From positions 1 to 45,820 of the forward strand of contig DASYKU010000134.1 of NCBI GenBank assembly GCA_035995165.1: a stretch of DNA of 45,820 bases. The letters run 5' to 3'. How positions within the stretch are numbered: the stretch's first letter is position 1; every line of letters begins with the position of its first letter. Shown here in pieces: positions 35,171-43,892 of the stretch. The notes under the pieces are model-generated. The model did no database searches and was not told the DNA's origin. It saw only the letters and a list, made by a program, of their open reading frames with translations. Origin of the DNA: Mycobacteriales bacterium (GTDB lineage: Bacteria > Actinomycetota > Actinomycetes > Mycobacteriales > CADCTP01). The position numbers and the translations under genes were made by a program.

Positions 35171-36469
35171 CTACGAGTTCAGCGTCTTGTTGATCGCGTC
35201 CGACGCGTCCTTCGTCGCGTCGGCCACGCTCTTCTTGCCGCTGAAGATCGAGACCAGCATGTCCTGCAGGACCGTGCCGCTCTCGACGTCGCCCCACTTC
35301 GGGCTGTTCGGAGTGGACCGGCTGTTCTTCGCCGCCGCGTCGAAGACCGAGAGCACCGGGTCGTTGGCGTGCAGGCTGAGCAGCGAGCTCGAGTTCGGGA
35401 TCACGCCGCCGGTGGTGGCGAGGTCCGTCTGCGCCTTCGTGGTGGCCAGGATCTTGATCCAGTCGTACGCCAGGCCCTGGGCGTCGCTGCCCGCGGCGAT
35501 CCCGAGGTTGGAGCCGCCCAGGAAGACCGGCGCGGTCTGGCCCGCGTTCTTGCTCGGCAGCGGGAACACGCCGATCTGGCCCTTGAGCGCCGGGTGCGCC
35601 TTCTCGATCGTGGCGACCTTCCAGCCCGCGTCGATCGTCGTGGCGGCCTTGCCCTCACCGAGCGGGACGGCCGGGTCGTTGTCGTTCTCGTTGCCGTTGA
35701 CCGGCGCCTTCGAGTACTTGGTGACGATGTCCTTCAGCGCGGACAGGCCGGCCTGCGACTGCGGGCTGTCCAGCGCCGCCTTCCACTGGCCGTTGTCCTG
35801 GACCGCGACCTCGCCGCCCTCGTCCCAGATGAACGGCAGCGACGCGTACCAGTACTGGCCCGGGAAGTAGAGCGCGGAGAACTGCTTGTCCGTGCCGAAC
35901 TTGGCCTGCACCTTGCCGAGGTCCGCGACGAACGTCGCGCGGTCGGTCGGCAGCGAGGTGATGCCGGCCTTGGCCCACAGGTCCTTGCGGTAGAGCACCG
36001 CGCGGTCACCGGCGTAGTACGGGATCGCGTAGAGCTTGCCGTCCAGGGTGCCGGCGTCGGTGAGGCCCTGCAGCCAGGTGCTGCCGCCGAGGTCGGCCTT
36101 CTTGTCCGACAGGTCCTGCAGACCGCCGGCGTCGGCGAACTTCGAGACCAGCGTGCTGCCGATCTCCAGCACGTCCGGCGGGTTGTTGCCGGCGAGCGCG
36201 GTCGTGGTCTTGGTCTGGATCTCGGACCACTGCTGGATCTGGACGTTGACCTTGGTGCCGGGGTGGGCCTGGTTGAACTGGGCATTGACCGCCTTGACGA
36301 CCGAGTCCGGCGCGGAGCCGTTCATCAGCCAGACGGTGATGTCCTTCGCCTGCGCGTTGCCGCCGACCGACGCCGAGTCGGACGTGTCGCCGCCGTTGCT
36401 GCCGCACGCCGCGGCGAACAGTGCCACCGCCACGCCGGCCACGGCCGCCGTGCGCAATTTCCGATGCAT
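35171..36469 (-). CDS. Extracellular sugar-binding lipoprotein of a chito-oligosaccharide/GlcNAc-type ABC transporter
   Basis: A 432-aa solute-binding protein. The signal peptide ends in lipobox AAAC with Cys22, followed by an Asn/Ser/Asp-rich linker, then the family-1 binding fold ([39 protein letters not shown], and a Trp-rich central region). It is anchored outside the membrane and delivers an oligosaccharide to the two permeases. The sugar is inferred to be chitobiose/GlcNAc-like from the downstream N-acetylhexosaminidase and kinase and from the upstream dre site. ATG at 36469 is preceded by AGGAGG at eight-base spacing. It heads the operon. Confidence 0.92.
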   Translation of the reverse strand: MHRKLRTAAVAGVAVALFAAACGSNGGDTSDSASVGGNAQAKDITVWLMNGSAPDSVVKAVNAQFNQAHPGTKVNVQIQQWSEIQTKTTTALAGNNPPDVLEIGSTLVSKFADAGGLQDLSDKKADLGGSTWLQGLTDAGTLDGKLYAIPYYAGDRAVLYRKDLWAKAGITSLPTDRATFVADLGKVQAKFGTDKQFSALYFPGQYWYASLPFIWDEGGEVAVQDNGQWKAALDSPQSQAGLSALKDIVTKYSKAPVNGNENDNDPAVPLGEGKAATTIDAGWKVATIEKAHPALKGQIGVFPLPSKNAGQTAPVFLGGSNLGIAAGSDAQGLAYDWIKILATTKAQTDLATTGGVIPNSSSLLSLHANDPVLSVFDAAAKNSRSTPNSPKWGDVESGTVLQDMLVSIFSGKKSVADATKDASDAINKTLNS

Positions 36470-36507
36470 CGCGGGATCCTCCTGGTGCGACTTGCTGCGG
36501 CCCGGGG

Positions 36508-36533
36508 ACTGGTCCGTACTGGTCCAGACCAGT
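36508..36533. promoter_or_regulatory. DasR operator (dre) upstream of the sugar-uptake operon
   Basis: ACTGGTCCAGACCAGT (36518-36533) has perfect 7-base arms and matches the DasR responsive element (ACTGGTCTAGACCACT type) apart from the central bases. An additional half-site, ACTGGTCC, lies at 36508-36515, ten bases away. The palindrome is 49 bases before the binding-protein start and 59 before the divergent aldehyde dehydrogenase start. DasR is a GntR-family repressor released by GlcN-6-P/GlcNAc-6-P; its gene is not in the window. Confidence 0.75.
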
Positions 36534-36579
36534 GGTGGGAAGATGGCACAAACGGCCGAACGGTGTCAAGGGCGGCCCG

Positions 36580-36585
36580 TACGGT
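36580..36585 (+). promoter_or_regulatory. -10 element (TACGGT) for the aldehyde dehydrogenase gene
   Basis: TACGGT ends six bases before ATG 36592, again implying a leaderless transcript; no Shine-Dalgarno sequence is present. Confidence 0.5.
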
Positions 36586-36591
36586 GGGTTC

Positions 36592-38031
36592 ATGACCTCG
36601 ACCGACTCGCGGACGCTGCCCGACCACCTCGACGCCCTGTACGTCGGCGGAGCCTGGGTGCCGCCGACCGGGACCGAGACGCTGAGCGTGGTCAACCCGA
36701 CGACCGAGGAGCAGCTGGCGACCGTGCCGGCCGGCACCGTCGCCGACGTCGACCGGGCCGTCCGCGCCGCCCGGGCCGCGTTCCCGGGCTGGGCCGCGAC
36801 CCCGGTGGCCGAGCGGGCCGCGATGCTGTCCGCGCTCGCCGACGGCCTCACCGCGCGGGTGCCGGAGCTGGCCCAGCTCATCGCGCGCGAGGTCGGCTCG
36901 CCGCTGAAGTTCGCGACCTCGACCCAGGCCGGGCTGCCGACCGTGGTCATGCGCTCCTACGCCACGCTGGCGACCGAGTTCGCGTTCGAGGAGGAGATCG
37001 GCAACTCGCTGGTGCTGCGGGAGCCGATCGGCGTGGTCGGCGCGATCACGCCCTGGAACTACCCGTTGCACCAGGTCGTGGCCAAGGTCGCCGCCGCGCT
37101 CGCGGCCGGCTGCACGGTCGTGCTCAAGCCGACCGAGGTCGCCCCGCTGTCCGCGTACGTGCTGGCCGACGTCGCCGCGTCGGTGGGGCTCCCGGCCGGC
37201 GTGCTCAACATCGTGCCCGGCACCGGACCGGTCGTGGGCGAGGCGCTGGCCGCGCACCCGGACGTCGACATGGTCTCCTTCACCGGCTCGGTCCGGGCCG
37301 GCAAGCGGGTCCAGGAGGTCGCCGCGGGCACGGTCAAGAAGGTCGCGCTGGAGCTCGGCGGCAAGTCCGCGAACGTGATCCTGGACGACGCCGACCTCGC
37401 CAAGGCCGTCAAGGTCGGCCTGGCCAACTGTTTCCTCAACGGCGGCCAGACCTGCACGGCCTGGACCCGGATGCTGGTCCCCGAGTCGATGCACTCCGAG
37501 GCGGTCGAGCTGGCCGTGGACGGGACCGCGAAATACACGGTCGGTGACCCGCTGGCCGAGGGCACCCGGATCGGGCCGATGGTCTCCGCGGCCCAGCGCG
37601 ACCGGGTCCGCGGCTACATCGAGAAGGGCGTCGCCGAGGGCGCGACGCTCGCCGCCGGCGGCCCGTCCGCGCCGCTCGACCGGGGCTTCTTCGTCCGGCC
37701 GACGGTCTTCGCCGCGGTCCGGCCGGAGGCCACGATCGCGCAGGAGGAGATCTTCGGGCCGGTGCTCTCGGTCATCCCGTACCGGTCGGAGGAGGAGGCG
37801 GTCGCGATCGCCAACGGCACGCCGTACGGGCTGGCCGGCGCGGTCTTCGCCGGTTCCCGGGACCGGGCGGTCGCGTTCGCGCGGAAGATGCGGACCGGGC
37901 AGGTCGTCGTCAACGGCGGCGCGTTCAACCCGGTCGCGCCCTTCGGCGGCTACAAGCAGTCCGGCACCGGGCGCGAGCTCGGCCGGTACGGCCTGGAGGA
38001 GTTCCTCGAGGTCAAGTCACTGCAGCTGTAG
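36592..38031 (+). CDS. NAD(P)-dependent aldehyde dehydrogenase
   Basis: A 479-aa ALDH-superfamily enzyme with all landmarks: [19 protein letters not shown] (cofactor region), [13 protein letters not shown], general base Glu254 in [14 protein letters not shown], catalytic Cys288 in [12 protein letters not shown], and [13 protein letters not shown] near the C-terminus. It oxidises an aldehyde to the acid in the cytosol; the substrate is not specified. It is divergent from the dre-controlled sugar operon, and its 3' end overlaps the convergent MBL hydrolase gene by 15 bases. Confidence 0.94.
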   Translation: MTSTDSRTLPDHLDALYVGGAWVPPTGTETLSVVNPTTEEQLATVPAGTVADVDRAVRAARAAFPGWAATPVAERAAMLSALADGLTARVPELAQLIAREVGSPLKFATSTQAGLPTVVMRSYATLATEFAFEEEIGNSLVLREPIGVVGAITPWNYPLHQVVAKVAAALAAGCTVVLKPTEVAPLSAYVLADVAASVGLPAGVLNIVPGTGPVVGEALAAHPDVDMVSFTGSVRAGKRVQEVAAGTVKKVALELGGKSANVILDDADLAKAVKVGLANCFLNGGQTCTAWTRMLVPESMHSEAVELAVDGTAKYTVGDPLAEGTRIGPMVSAAQRDRVRGYIEKGVAEGATLAAGGPSAPLDRGFFVRPTVFAAVRPEATIAQEEIFGPVLSVIPYRSEEEAVAIANGTPYGLAGAVFAGSRDRAVAFARKMRTGQVVVNGGAFNPVAPFGGYKQSGTGRELGRYGLEEFLEVKSLQL

Positions 38032-38832
38032 GTACGCCTTCTCCACGGCGTGCGTGGCGAACTCGCCGAAGTACGGCAGCTCCTTGGCGACCTCGTCGGC
38101 CGGGCGGCCGTTGCCGTACCCGTCCCGGGCCCGGGCCGCGAGGTCGGCCAGCTCGGCCCGCTGCGCCCGGACGTACTCGCGGTCGACGACGGCGCCGTGG
38201 CCGGGCACGACCGGGCCGTCGACCAGCTCGAGCAGCCCGTCCAGGGTGCCCGGCCAGTCCAGCGGGAAGCCGTCGCCGAACTGCGGCGGCGCGCCCTCCT
38301 CGACCAGGTCGCCGGCGATGAGCAGGTGCGCGTCCGGGACGGTGAGGACCAGGTCGCTGTCGGTGTGGCCGCGGCCGAGGTGGCGCAGCTGCACCGGCCG
38401 GCCGCCGACGCTCAGCGTGGCGACGTCGTCGACCAGCTCGTCCGGCGGGTCGATCCGGGTCGCCTCGATGTCGGCCGCCATCTCGTCCATCCCGGCATCG
38501 CGGTAGAGACCGAGGATCCGCTGCCGCATCTGCTCCCCGCTGCTCACCATCTCTTCGGCACAGCGCCGGTGGCCCCAGATCGTCGCCGGCCGGAACACGG
38601 CGTTGCCGAAGGTGTGGTCGAAGTGGAAGTGGGTGTTGACGACCGTCCACGGATGCGGCGTGACCGTGCGGACCGCCTCGGCCAGCTCGCGGCCCTGGGC
38701 CTCGCTGGCCCGGGTGTCGACGACCAGGCAGGCGCCCTCGCCGACGATCAGGCTGACGTTGAGGTCCATGCTCTGGTGCCGCCGGACGTACACCCGGTCG
38801 GCGACCTCCACCCAGGCGTCTTCCTCCGTCAT
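38017..38832 (-). CDS. MBL-fold metallo-hydrolase
   Basis: A 271-aa metallo-beta-lactamase-fold enzyme. Metal ligands are visible in [12 protein letters not shown] (about residues 66-77), the later His in [12 protein letters not shown], Asp in [11 protein letters not shown] and His in VPGHGAVVD. No rhodanese or other fusion is present. Substrate unknown; it might be a thioester or lactone (inference from family breadth only). The ATG overlaps the stop of the tautomerase gene (ATGA), so the two are translated together. The 3' end overlaps the aldehyde dehydrogenase gene on the opposite strand by 15 bases. Confidence 0.92.
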   Translation of the reverse strand: MTEEDAWVEVADRVYVRRHQSMDLNVSLIVGEGACLVVDTRASEAQGRELAEAVRTVTPHPWTVVNTHFHFDHTFGNAVFRPATIWGHRRCAEEMVSSGEQMRQRILGLYRDAGMDEMAADIEATRIDPPDELVDDVATLSVGGRPVQLRHLGRGHTDSDLVLTVPDAHLLIAGDLVEEGAPPQFGDGFPLDWPGTLDGLLELVDGPVVPGHGAVVDREYVRAQRAELADLAARARDGYGNGRPADEVAKELPYFGEFATHAVEKAYLQLQ

Positions 38833-39020
38833 CCGCGCTTCTCCGCGATCGTCACGTCCCCGGCGGCCCAGTGTGTCGGCTGGACCTCGCGCAGGATGAC
38901 GCGCACGTTCTCCTGCGGGGCGCCGACGGAGTCGACCACCGCGGCGGTGAGTTTCGAGATGAGCGTGCGCAGCTGCTCGGGCGTACGGCCCTCGACCAGC
39001 GTGACCTCGACCAGTGGCAT
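38829..39020 (-). CDS. 4-oxalocrotonate tautomerase family protein
   Basis: A 63-aa tautomerase: MPLVEVTLVEGRTPEQLRTL with the catalytic Pro that becomes residue 1 after Met removal, then ENVRVILREVQPTHWAAGD including the conserved Arg and Trp positions. The ATG at 39020 is chosen because only it puts Pro directly after Met; an in-frame ATG at 39029 (MAP) would bury it. It interconverts keto and enol acids, and could feed a small catabolic step with the MBL hydrolase translated from the same transcript. It is divergent from rpiB with 36 bases between starts. Confidence 0.9.
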   Translation of the reverse strand: MPLVEVTLVEGRTPEQLRTLISKLTAAVVDSVGAPQENVRVILREVQPTHWAAGDVTIAEKRG

Positions 39021-39056
39021 GGGTGCCATCTTGCCCGGCCGGGGAGACTGTCGGTC

Positions 39057-39542
39057 ATGCGCGTCTACCTGGGGTCCGACCACGCCGGCTTCGAGCTCAA
39101 GGCGTACCTGATGGAGCACCTCGCCAAGAACGGGCACGAGCCCGTCGATTGCGGGGCCGGCTCGTACGACGCCGAGGACGACTACCCGCCGTTCTGCTTC
39201 GAGACCGGGCGGCGGGTGCTGGCCGACCCGGGCAGCCTCGGCGTCGTGATCGGCGGCTCCGGCAACGGCGAGCAGATCGCGGCCAACAAGGTGCCGGGGA
39301 TCCGGGCCGCGCTGGCCTGGTCGGAGGAGACGGCCAAGCTCGGGCGGGAGCACAACGACGCCCAGGTCGTCGCGATCGGCGCCCGGATGCACACCCAGGA
39401 CCAGGCCGCGACGCTGGTCGACACGTTCCTGGCGACGCCGTTCAGCCAGGGGGAGCGGCACCGGCGGCGGATCCGCCTGGTCGCCGAGTTCGAGGTCTCC
39501 ACCGGCCGCCCACCCCGCCAGACCGCCCTCGGCCTCGACTGA
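39057..39542 (+). CDS. rpiB: Ribose-5-phosphate isomerase B
   Basis: A 161-aa RpiB/LacAB-type isomerase converting ribose-5-P and ribulose-5-P in the pentose phosphate pathway. It opens VYLGSDHAGFELKAYLMEHL, with the phosphate/active-site block GVVIGGSGNGEQIAANKVPG, where Glu72 replaces the Cys of the E. coli enzyme, as in the mycobacterial protein, and HNDAQVVAIGARMH. Length matches. Its position near the Rv2466c-like gene and pepN follows the mycobacterial order, although here the sugar operon and others intervene. Confidence 0.95.
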   Translation: MRVYLGSDHAGFELKAYLMEHLAKNGHEPVDCGAGSYDAEDDYPPFCFETGRRVLADPGSLGVVIGGSGNGEQIAANKVPGIRAALAWSEETAKLGREHNDAQVVAIGARMHTQDQAATLVDTFLATPFSQGERHRRRIRLVAEFEVSTGRPPRQTALGLD

Positions 39543-39547
39543 GCTCC

Positions 39548-40315
39548 CTAGCGCGCTCCGGGCAGCGTGTCGGGCGGGACGTAGTGGCGGCGGACGATCA
39601 CCACGTCCCGCTCGGCCGCGGCCAGGTCCTCGGCCGTGGGCCGGGCGGCGTCGCGGGCCCGCATCGCGCTGACGACGCCGACCTGCGACGGTCCGGCGCC
39701 GACGATCCCGCGCAAGCCCCGCTCCGCATCCGTACGCCGCGCCCGACTCTTCCGCCGTACCTCCCCGCCGGGCCGCGCAGCGCTCTCCCCGCCCGACCGC
39801 GCCCCTGCGCTCTCCTCGCCCGACCGCGCCCCGGCCGGGTCCGCCGGATCGACCGCCGAGCGCGGGTCGCTGCCGGGGTCGGCACCCGGCCGGCCCGCGC
39901 CCCCCGCGCCCGTCGGGTTCCCGAACCCAGCCGCAGCGTCAACCGCGGCGCTCGACGCGGCCAGCTCAGGCGCGGTGCCCGGCGCAGCCGGATCGGGCGG
40001 GGCGCCAGACGCGACGCTCGGCGCAGCCGGGTCAGCCGCGGAGCCGGACTGGGTGCTCGCCGCGGAGCCGGGCGGAGTGCTCGGCGCAGCCGGCGCCGGC
40101 GAGGAGCCAGGCGCGGTGCCCGGCGTAGCCGGATCAGCTGCGGCGTCGGGCGGAGTGCTCGGCGCAGCCGGATCAGCTGCGGCGTCGGGCGGAGTGCTCG
40201 GCGTAGCCGAATCAGGCGCCGGTCCGGCCGGGTCCGGTGCTCCGGGAGACTGCACGGGCGTACCGGCCCGGCGCCGTTCCCGGCGCCGGTGCCGCGGCGG
40301 GATCGGCTCGCTCAC
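39548..40315 (-). CDS. Low-complexity Pro/Ala/Ser protein with conserved basic C-terminal segment
   Basis: About 255 aa. After a basic start (PPRHRRRERRRAG) come about 130 residues of Ala/Pro/Ser/Asp/Gly-rich sequence with 13-residue repeats (TPPDAAADPAAPS), then an Arg-rich stretch and a non-repetitive C-terminal segment of about 65 residues containing RGLRGIVGAGPSQVGVVSAM and EDLAAAERDVVIVRRHYVPP. Only this tail looks like a conserved domain; I recall similar tails in short actinobacterial proteins of unknown function. There is no signal peptide or membrane span. GTG at 40315 is my preferred start; a longer form would start at 40348. It converges on rpiB with a five-base gap. Confidence 0.65.
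   Translation of the reverse strand: MSEPIPPRHRRRERRRAGTPVQSPGAPDPAGPAPDSATPSTPPDAAADPAAPSTPPDAAADPATPGTAPGSSPAPAAPSTPPGSAASTQSGSAADPAAPSVASGAPPDPAAPGTAPELAASSAAVDAAAGFGNPTGAGGAGRPGADPGSDPRSAVDPADPAGARSGEESAGARSGGESAARPGGEVRRKSRARRTDAERGLRGIVGAGPSQVGVVSAMRARDAARPTAEDLAAAERDVVIVRRHYVPPDTLPGAR
40096..40217 (-). repeat. 39-base tandem repeat in the low-complexity gene
   Basis: Two nearly identical 39-base units (40140-40178 and 40179-40217) follow a diverged copy; further degenerate copies extend back to about 39960. Each encodes 13 residues and keeps the frame. Confidence 0.75.
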
Positions 40316-40354
40316 GGACCCACGATCCCGCGCCCCGATCACGAGCACAACCGG

Positions 40355-41587
40355 CTAGAAGACCTCCGGGCACCACGGCGCCCGCGCCCCCGCGAACGCC
40401 GCGCTCGTCGCCGCCAGCGCGCCCGGGGTCAGCTCGGAGACCAGCCCGGCCGCGCCGAGCCCGGCCAGCGTCGGCCCGCCCAGATATGCCCCGCCGAGCC
40501 CGGTCGAGGACAACGCCAGATCGGCCGGGTCGGACGTCGGCTCGCAGGTCGCCCCGCTCGCGTCCCCGGACAGCCGCCAGCGCCCCGCGTTCCACGGGCA
40601 GAACTCGTCCCGGACGTCGAGCACCACGTCCACCGCCGCCGAGTACGTCCGCGTCGCCAGCGCCCGGCCCACGTCGGCCAGCCGGATCCAGAGCGAGTCG
40701 TACACCCACGCCTCCAGCGCCCGGCTGTCGGCCATCATGTGCTGCAGCGGGTCGTCCAGCGGCGCCCGCCGCCGGATCACGTTCGGCACCAGGTCGATCC
40801 CGGACAGGAACGTCCACAGCGCCGCGTACGCCTCCGGGGTCGCCGCGAACACGTCGTCGACCCGCAGCTCGCTCTCGTTGCGCCGCGGTGTCCCGTCCTG
40901 CTTGGTCCGGTACGTCGCGTAGCCGGTGACGGTCCCGTCCTGCTCGGTGTGCAGCGCGTGCCGCCGGGCGCTGGCGCCGGCGCGGATGTGCGCGGGGTCG
41001 GCGATCATCCGGTCGGCCCAGGCCCCGGGCCGGGACAGGAAGCCTGGTGTGACCTCCCGCAACGCCTCGTACACGGCAGCCTCGGCCGGCTTGGCCTGCT
41101 CGGCGGGGACCAGCGTGACCCGCCCGGTCCCGGTGGGCACGTCCGGGCGCAGCCGCAGCCGGTGCTTCTCCCCGGTCCAGGCCAGCTGGCGGGCGGCGAT
41201 GCCGTATCCGAAGCGGCCGTAGATGGTCGCCTCGGAGGCCCACAGCGCGGCGACCGGCTCGCGCTGCTCCTCGTGCAGCTCGGTCAGCTCCCGGCGCATC
41301 ATCGCGGTCAGCAGCCCGCGGCGCCGGTGCGTCGGCTGCACGGCCACCACGGTCACCGCGGCCACCGGCCGCGGCCCGCCGGGCACGGTCATGTCCCGGG
41401 TGTAGATCCCGGCGGTCGCGACGACCTGCCCGGCCTCGAACGTGGCCAGGCTGCGCTCGGGCTCGAAGACGGTGCCGAACGACTCGCGGTCGCGGTCGTC
41501 CGGGTCCTCGCCGAAGACCTCGGACAGGGTCCGGTAGAAGGCAGGCAGCTCCGTACGGTCGATGGGGCGCAGCTCGAGGTCGGTCAT
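40355..41587 (-). CDS. GNAT acetyltransferase of the Eis family
   Basis: A 410-aa protein with the three-part Eis architecture: an N-terminal GNAT domain with acetyl-CoA motif VQPTHRRRGLLTAMMRREL (about 82-100), a second degenerate GNAT domain, and an SCP2-like C-terminal domain ending in a free carboxylate after APWCPEVF, the end used as catalytic base in Eis. Eis proteins acetylate amines, including aminoglycosides in mycobacteria; the native substrate here is unknown. The start is ATG at 41587 with AGGAAAG upstream; an ATG ten codons earlier is possible. It lies 39 bases downstream of nothing co-directional, so is probably monocistronic. Confidence 0.92.
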   Translation of the reverse strand: MTDLELRPIDRTELPAFYRTLSEVFGEDPDDRDRESFGTVFEPERSLATFEAGQVVATAGIYTRDMTVPGGPRPVAAVTVVAVQPTHRRRGLLTAMMRRELTELHEEQREPVAALWASEATIYGRFGYGIAARQLAWTGEKHRLRLRPDVPTGTGRVTLVPAEQAKPAEAAVYEALREVTPGFLSRPGAWADRMIADPAHIRAGASARRHALHTEQDGTVTGYATYRTKQDGTPRRNESELRVDDVFAATPEAYAALWTFLSGIDLVPNVIRRRAPLDDPLQHMMADSRALEAWVYDSLWIRLADVGRALATRTYSAAVDVVLDVRDEFCPWNAGRWRLSGDASGATCEPTSDPADLALSSTGLGGAYLGGPTLAGLGAAGLVSELTPGALAATSAAFAGARAPWCPEVF

Positions 41588-41715
41588 GCCGTCTTTCCTA
41601 CTCCCGGGCTCTGACATGACGCGATCGGTTTGCCGGTCCGCCCGGCTCACCTCGGCATCGATTCGGCGCTGTCCGTACTCGCCGGTCACCTCTGCTCGCT
41701 ACTGTGCGCGCGGTC

Positions 41716-42816
41716 ATGGTGTGGAATCTGTGGGGACGGTTCGCCGGCGGCGTGCAGCGGCTGCGCTGGCTGCTCGGCGATCCCGGCGTGACCGCGGCGC
41801 TGATCGCGCTGGCCGGCCTGCTCGCGCTGGCCTCCCTGGTGTTCCCGACCCAGCTGCGCCCGGCCTCGACGCTGGCGATTCCGGTGCTGCTGGGCGGGCT
41901 CGCGCTGCCGCTGCGGGGGCTGCGGCTGCTCGTCGGCGCCGCGGTCGCGATGATCGTGCTGGTGACCGCGGTCCGCGGCTGGACGCTGCCGATCGGCGGC
42001 GTGCTGATCTTCCTCACCGTCACCGCGGTCTCCTACGAGCAGGCCCGTCGCCGCGACCGTCTCGGCGTCCGCCGGGGCCGCCCGGACCGGATCCTGCTCG
42101 ACCTGCGGGAGCGGTTGCGGGTCCAGGGTGAGGTGCCGCCGCTGCCGGGCGGGTGGGGGATCGAGGTCGAGCTGCGCCCCGCGTACGACTCCGGGCTGGC
42201 CGGCGACTTCGTCTCCTCCCGGGTGCACGTCGTGGCGGCCGCGGACGGGCCGCACACGATCCTCGACCTGGTCCTGGTCGACGTCTCCGGCAAGGGCGTC
42301 GACGCCGGCACCCGGGCGCTGCTGCTGTCCGGCGCGCTCGGCGGCCTGCTCGGCGCGGTGCCGCCGGAGGAGTTCCTCACCGAGGCCAACCGCTACCTGC
42401 TGCAGCAGCGCTGGCGCGAGGGCTTCGCGACCGCGATCTACCTGCGGGTCGACCTGACCACCGGCGCGTACCGGGTGGAGAACGCCGGGCACCCACCGGC
42501 CGCGCACCTCCACGCCGGCAGCGGGACCTGGCGGCTGCTGCTGCGCCGGGGCCCGCTGCTCGGCGTCGTCCCGGACGTGGGGCACCCGCCCGACACCGGC
42601 ATGCTGCGCCGCGGTGACGCCGTCCTGCTCTACTCCGACGGCGTGGTCGAGGACCGGCACCGCGACATCGAGGTCGGCGTGGACCGCCTGCTCGGCACCG
42701 CGGAGCGGCTGGTGCCCCGGGGCGACTACCGCGGCGGCGCCGCGTTCCTGGTCCGCGAGGTGCCGACGAGCACCGGGGACGACCGGGCGATGGTCATGCT
42801 CTGGCGCGAGTTCTGA
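41716..42816 (+). CDS. Membrane-anchored PP2C/SpoIIE-type protein phosphatase
   Basis: A 366-aa protein. The N-terminal ~110 residues hold about four hydrophobic segments (GVTAALIALAGLLALASLVF, LAIPVLLGGLALPLRG, VGAAVAMIVLVTAV, IGGVLIFLTVTAVSY). The cytosolic domain (about 145-366) has the SpoIIE/PP2C metal motifs: AGDFVSSR, LVLVDVSGKGVDAG, VENAGHPPA, AVLLYSDGVVE and STGDDRAMVML. It dephosphorylates Ser/Thr residues, typically of anti-sigma-antagonist or similar partners; no partner gene is nearby. GTG at 41704 is an alternative start; TACTGT at 41700 could be a -10. Its last 91 bases overlap the convergent prenyltransferase remnant. Confidence 0.9.
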   Translation: MVWNLWGRFAGGVQRLRWLLGDPGVTAALIALAGLLALASLVFPTQLRPASTLAIPVLLGGLALPLRGLRLLVGAAVAMIVLVTAVRGWTLPIGGVLIFLTVTAVSYEQARRRDRLGVRRGRPDRILLDLRERLRVQGEVPPLPGGWGIEVELRPAYDSGLAGDFVSSRVHVVAAADGPHTILDLVLVDVSGKGVDAGTRALLLSGALGGLLGAVPPEEFLTEANRYLLQQRWREGFATAIYLRVDLTTGAYRVENAGHPPAAHLHAGSGTWRLLLRRGPLLGVVPDVGHPPDTGMLRRGDAVLLYSDGVVEDRHRDIEVGVDRLLGTAERLVPRGDYRGGAAFLVREVPTSTGDDRAMVMLWREF

Positions 42817-43687
42817 CGCACCATTGCTGTGGCCTGGACGGCGAATACCACGGTCAGCGCCGCCACGAGCAGGTCGTGCCGCCCGGTCAGCGCCACCAGC
42901 AGGACGACGAGCAGCCCGCGCCCGACGATCGCGATCGCGGAGATCAGCCGCTCGTCCCGGCGGTGACCGCCGTCGGTGGCCAGCATCCGCAGCAGCACCA
43001 GCACGCCGGCCGCGCCGAGCCCGGTCGGGATCGCGATCTCCGGCTGCGCGACGGCCAGCAGGATCGCGCCGGCGACCCAGCAGCAGGCCGAGAACGCGCA
43101 GGTCGCCCGGCGGCCGTGCCGGACCAGGAAGGTCCGCTTGCCGAACAGCGCGTCGCCGCGGACGTCCCGGAAGTCCTTGAGCAGGATCCGCCCCACGAAC
43201 CCGACGTACAGCCCGGTCATCAGCATCAGGTCCGGTCGTATCCCCGCCCCGAACGCCCCGAGCAGGTACGGCGCCGCGACGTAGCAGGCCGGCAGCACCA
43301 GCGAGGCCACCGCGCCCTGTCCGGACAGCTTCCTGGAGTACGCCACGGAGACGACGAGGCCGCCCGCCGCGACCGGCCCGCAGCGCCAGCCCAGCGGGAC
43401 CGCGGCGGCCGCGGTGACCACCGCGCCGACCCCGGCAGCACCCGCAGGTCGAACCGCTGCCCGGTGCCCGTGACCAGCGGCCGGGACGCGGCACCGGGCA
43501 GGTTGACCCGGTCGATCGCCTCGTCGGCCAGGTCGTTCACGGCCACGGAGAACAGCAGGAACGCGGCGACCACGAGCGACACCCGCGGGTCGACGGCGCC
43601 GCCCGCCCCGATCGCCGCGTACAGCCCGAGCAGGATGACGACTGCCGGCCGGGCCATCACCACGAGCAGCCGCGCCCGGGCGATCAC
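42726..43687 (-). pseudogene. UbiA-type prenyltransferase, frameshifted
   Basis: Two frames together encode one ~320-codon UbiA-family membrane protein. The first (from GTG 43687, GGGAG at six bases) gives the family motif NDLADEAIDRVNLPGAASRP (prenyl-diphosphate/Mg site) and runs to about 43435; the continuation, in the frame one base back, gives AYSRKLSGQG, LKDFRDVRGDALFGKRTFLV (second Asp-rich motif) and the remaining helices to 42726. A single missing base near 43431-43445 (GTGCTGCCGGGG) explains it. All motifs are otherwise intact, so this is a recent mutation or a sequencing error. The GTG overlaps the stop of the 50-aa membrane peptide, and the 3' end overlaps the phosphatase gene. Confidence 0.82.
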
Positions 43688-43836
43688 TTGTTGCTCCCGT
43701 ACGAGTTGAACGCGATGACGCCCCAGATGAACACGCCGACGACGGCGATCCCGGCGAGCACGGTGATGACGGTGAACGTGAGGCCGACGGCATGCCAGAA
43801 CGGCCGCCAGTCGGTGCGGCGAGGAGGTGCGCTCAT
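43684..43836 (-). CDS. Small single-span membrane protein, 50 aa
   Basis: A 50-aa protein: basic, aromatic N-terminus (SAPPRRTDWRPFWHAVG), one hydrophobic helix (about residues 16-44, FTVITVLAGIAVVGVFIWGV) and the short polar end NSYGSNK. Its TGA stop overlaps the GTG start of the UbiA-type gene (GTGA), the same coupling used by real genes elsewhere here, which is the main support. Start is ATG 43836; the ribosome site is weak. It may be an accessory subunit of the prenyltransferase (inference). It was too short for routine ORF cut-offs. Confidence 0.7.
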   Translation of the reverse strand: MSAPPRRTDWRPFWHAVGLTFTVITVLAGIAVVGVFIWGVIAFNSYGSNK

Positions 43837-43892
43837 GCGAGCGACGCTGCCAGCCGCTCCCTGGTCGGCGGATCGGCAGAACTACTCAGGTC

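Noticed and set aside
43431-43445. Programmed -1 frameshift in the prenyltransferase gene
   Set aside because: No canonical slippery heptamer or clear downstream structure is present, and UbiA proteins are not known to use one.
43226-43687. Separate 153-aa gene at the 5' end of the prenyltransferase
   Set aside because: After about residue 82 the frame turns into Arg/Trp/Ser-rich shadow sequence exactly where the other frame picks up UbiA helices, so this is one frameshifted gene.
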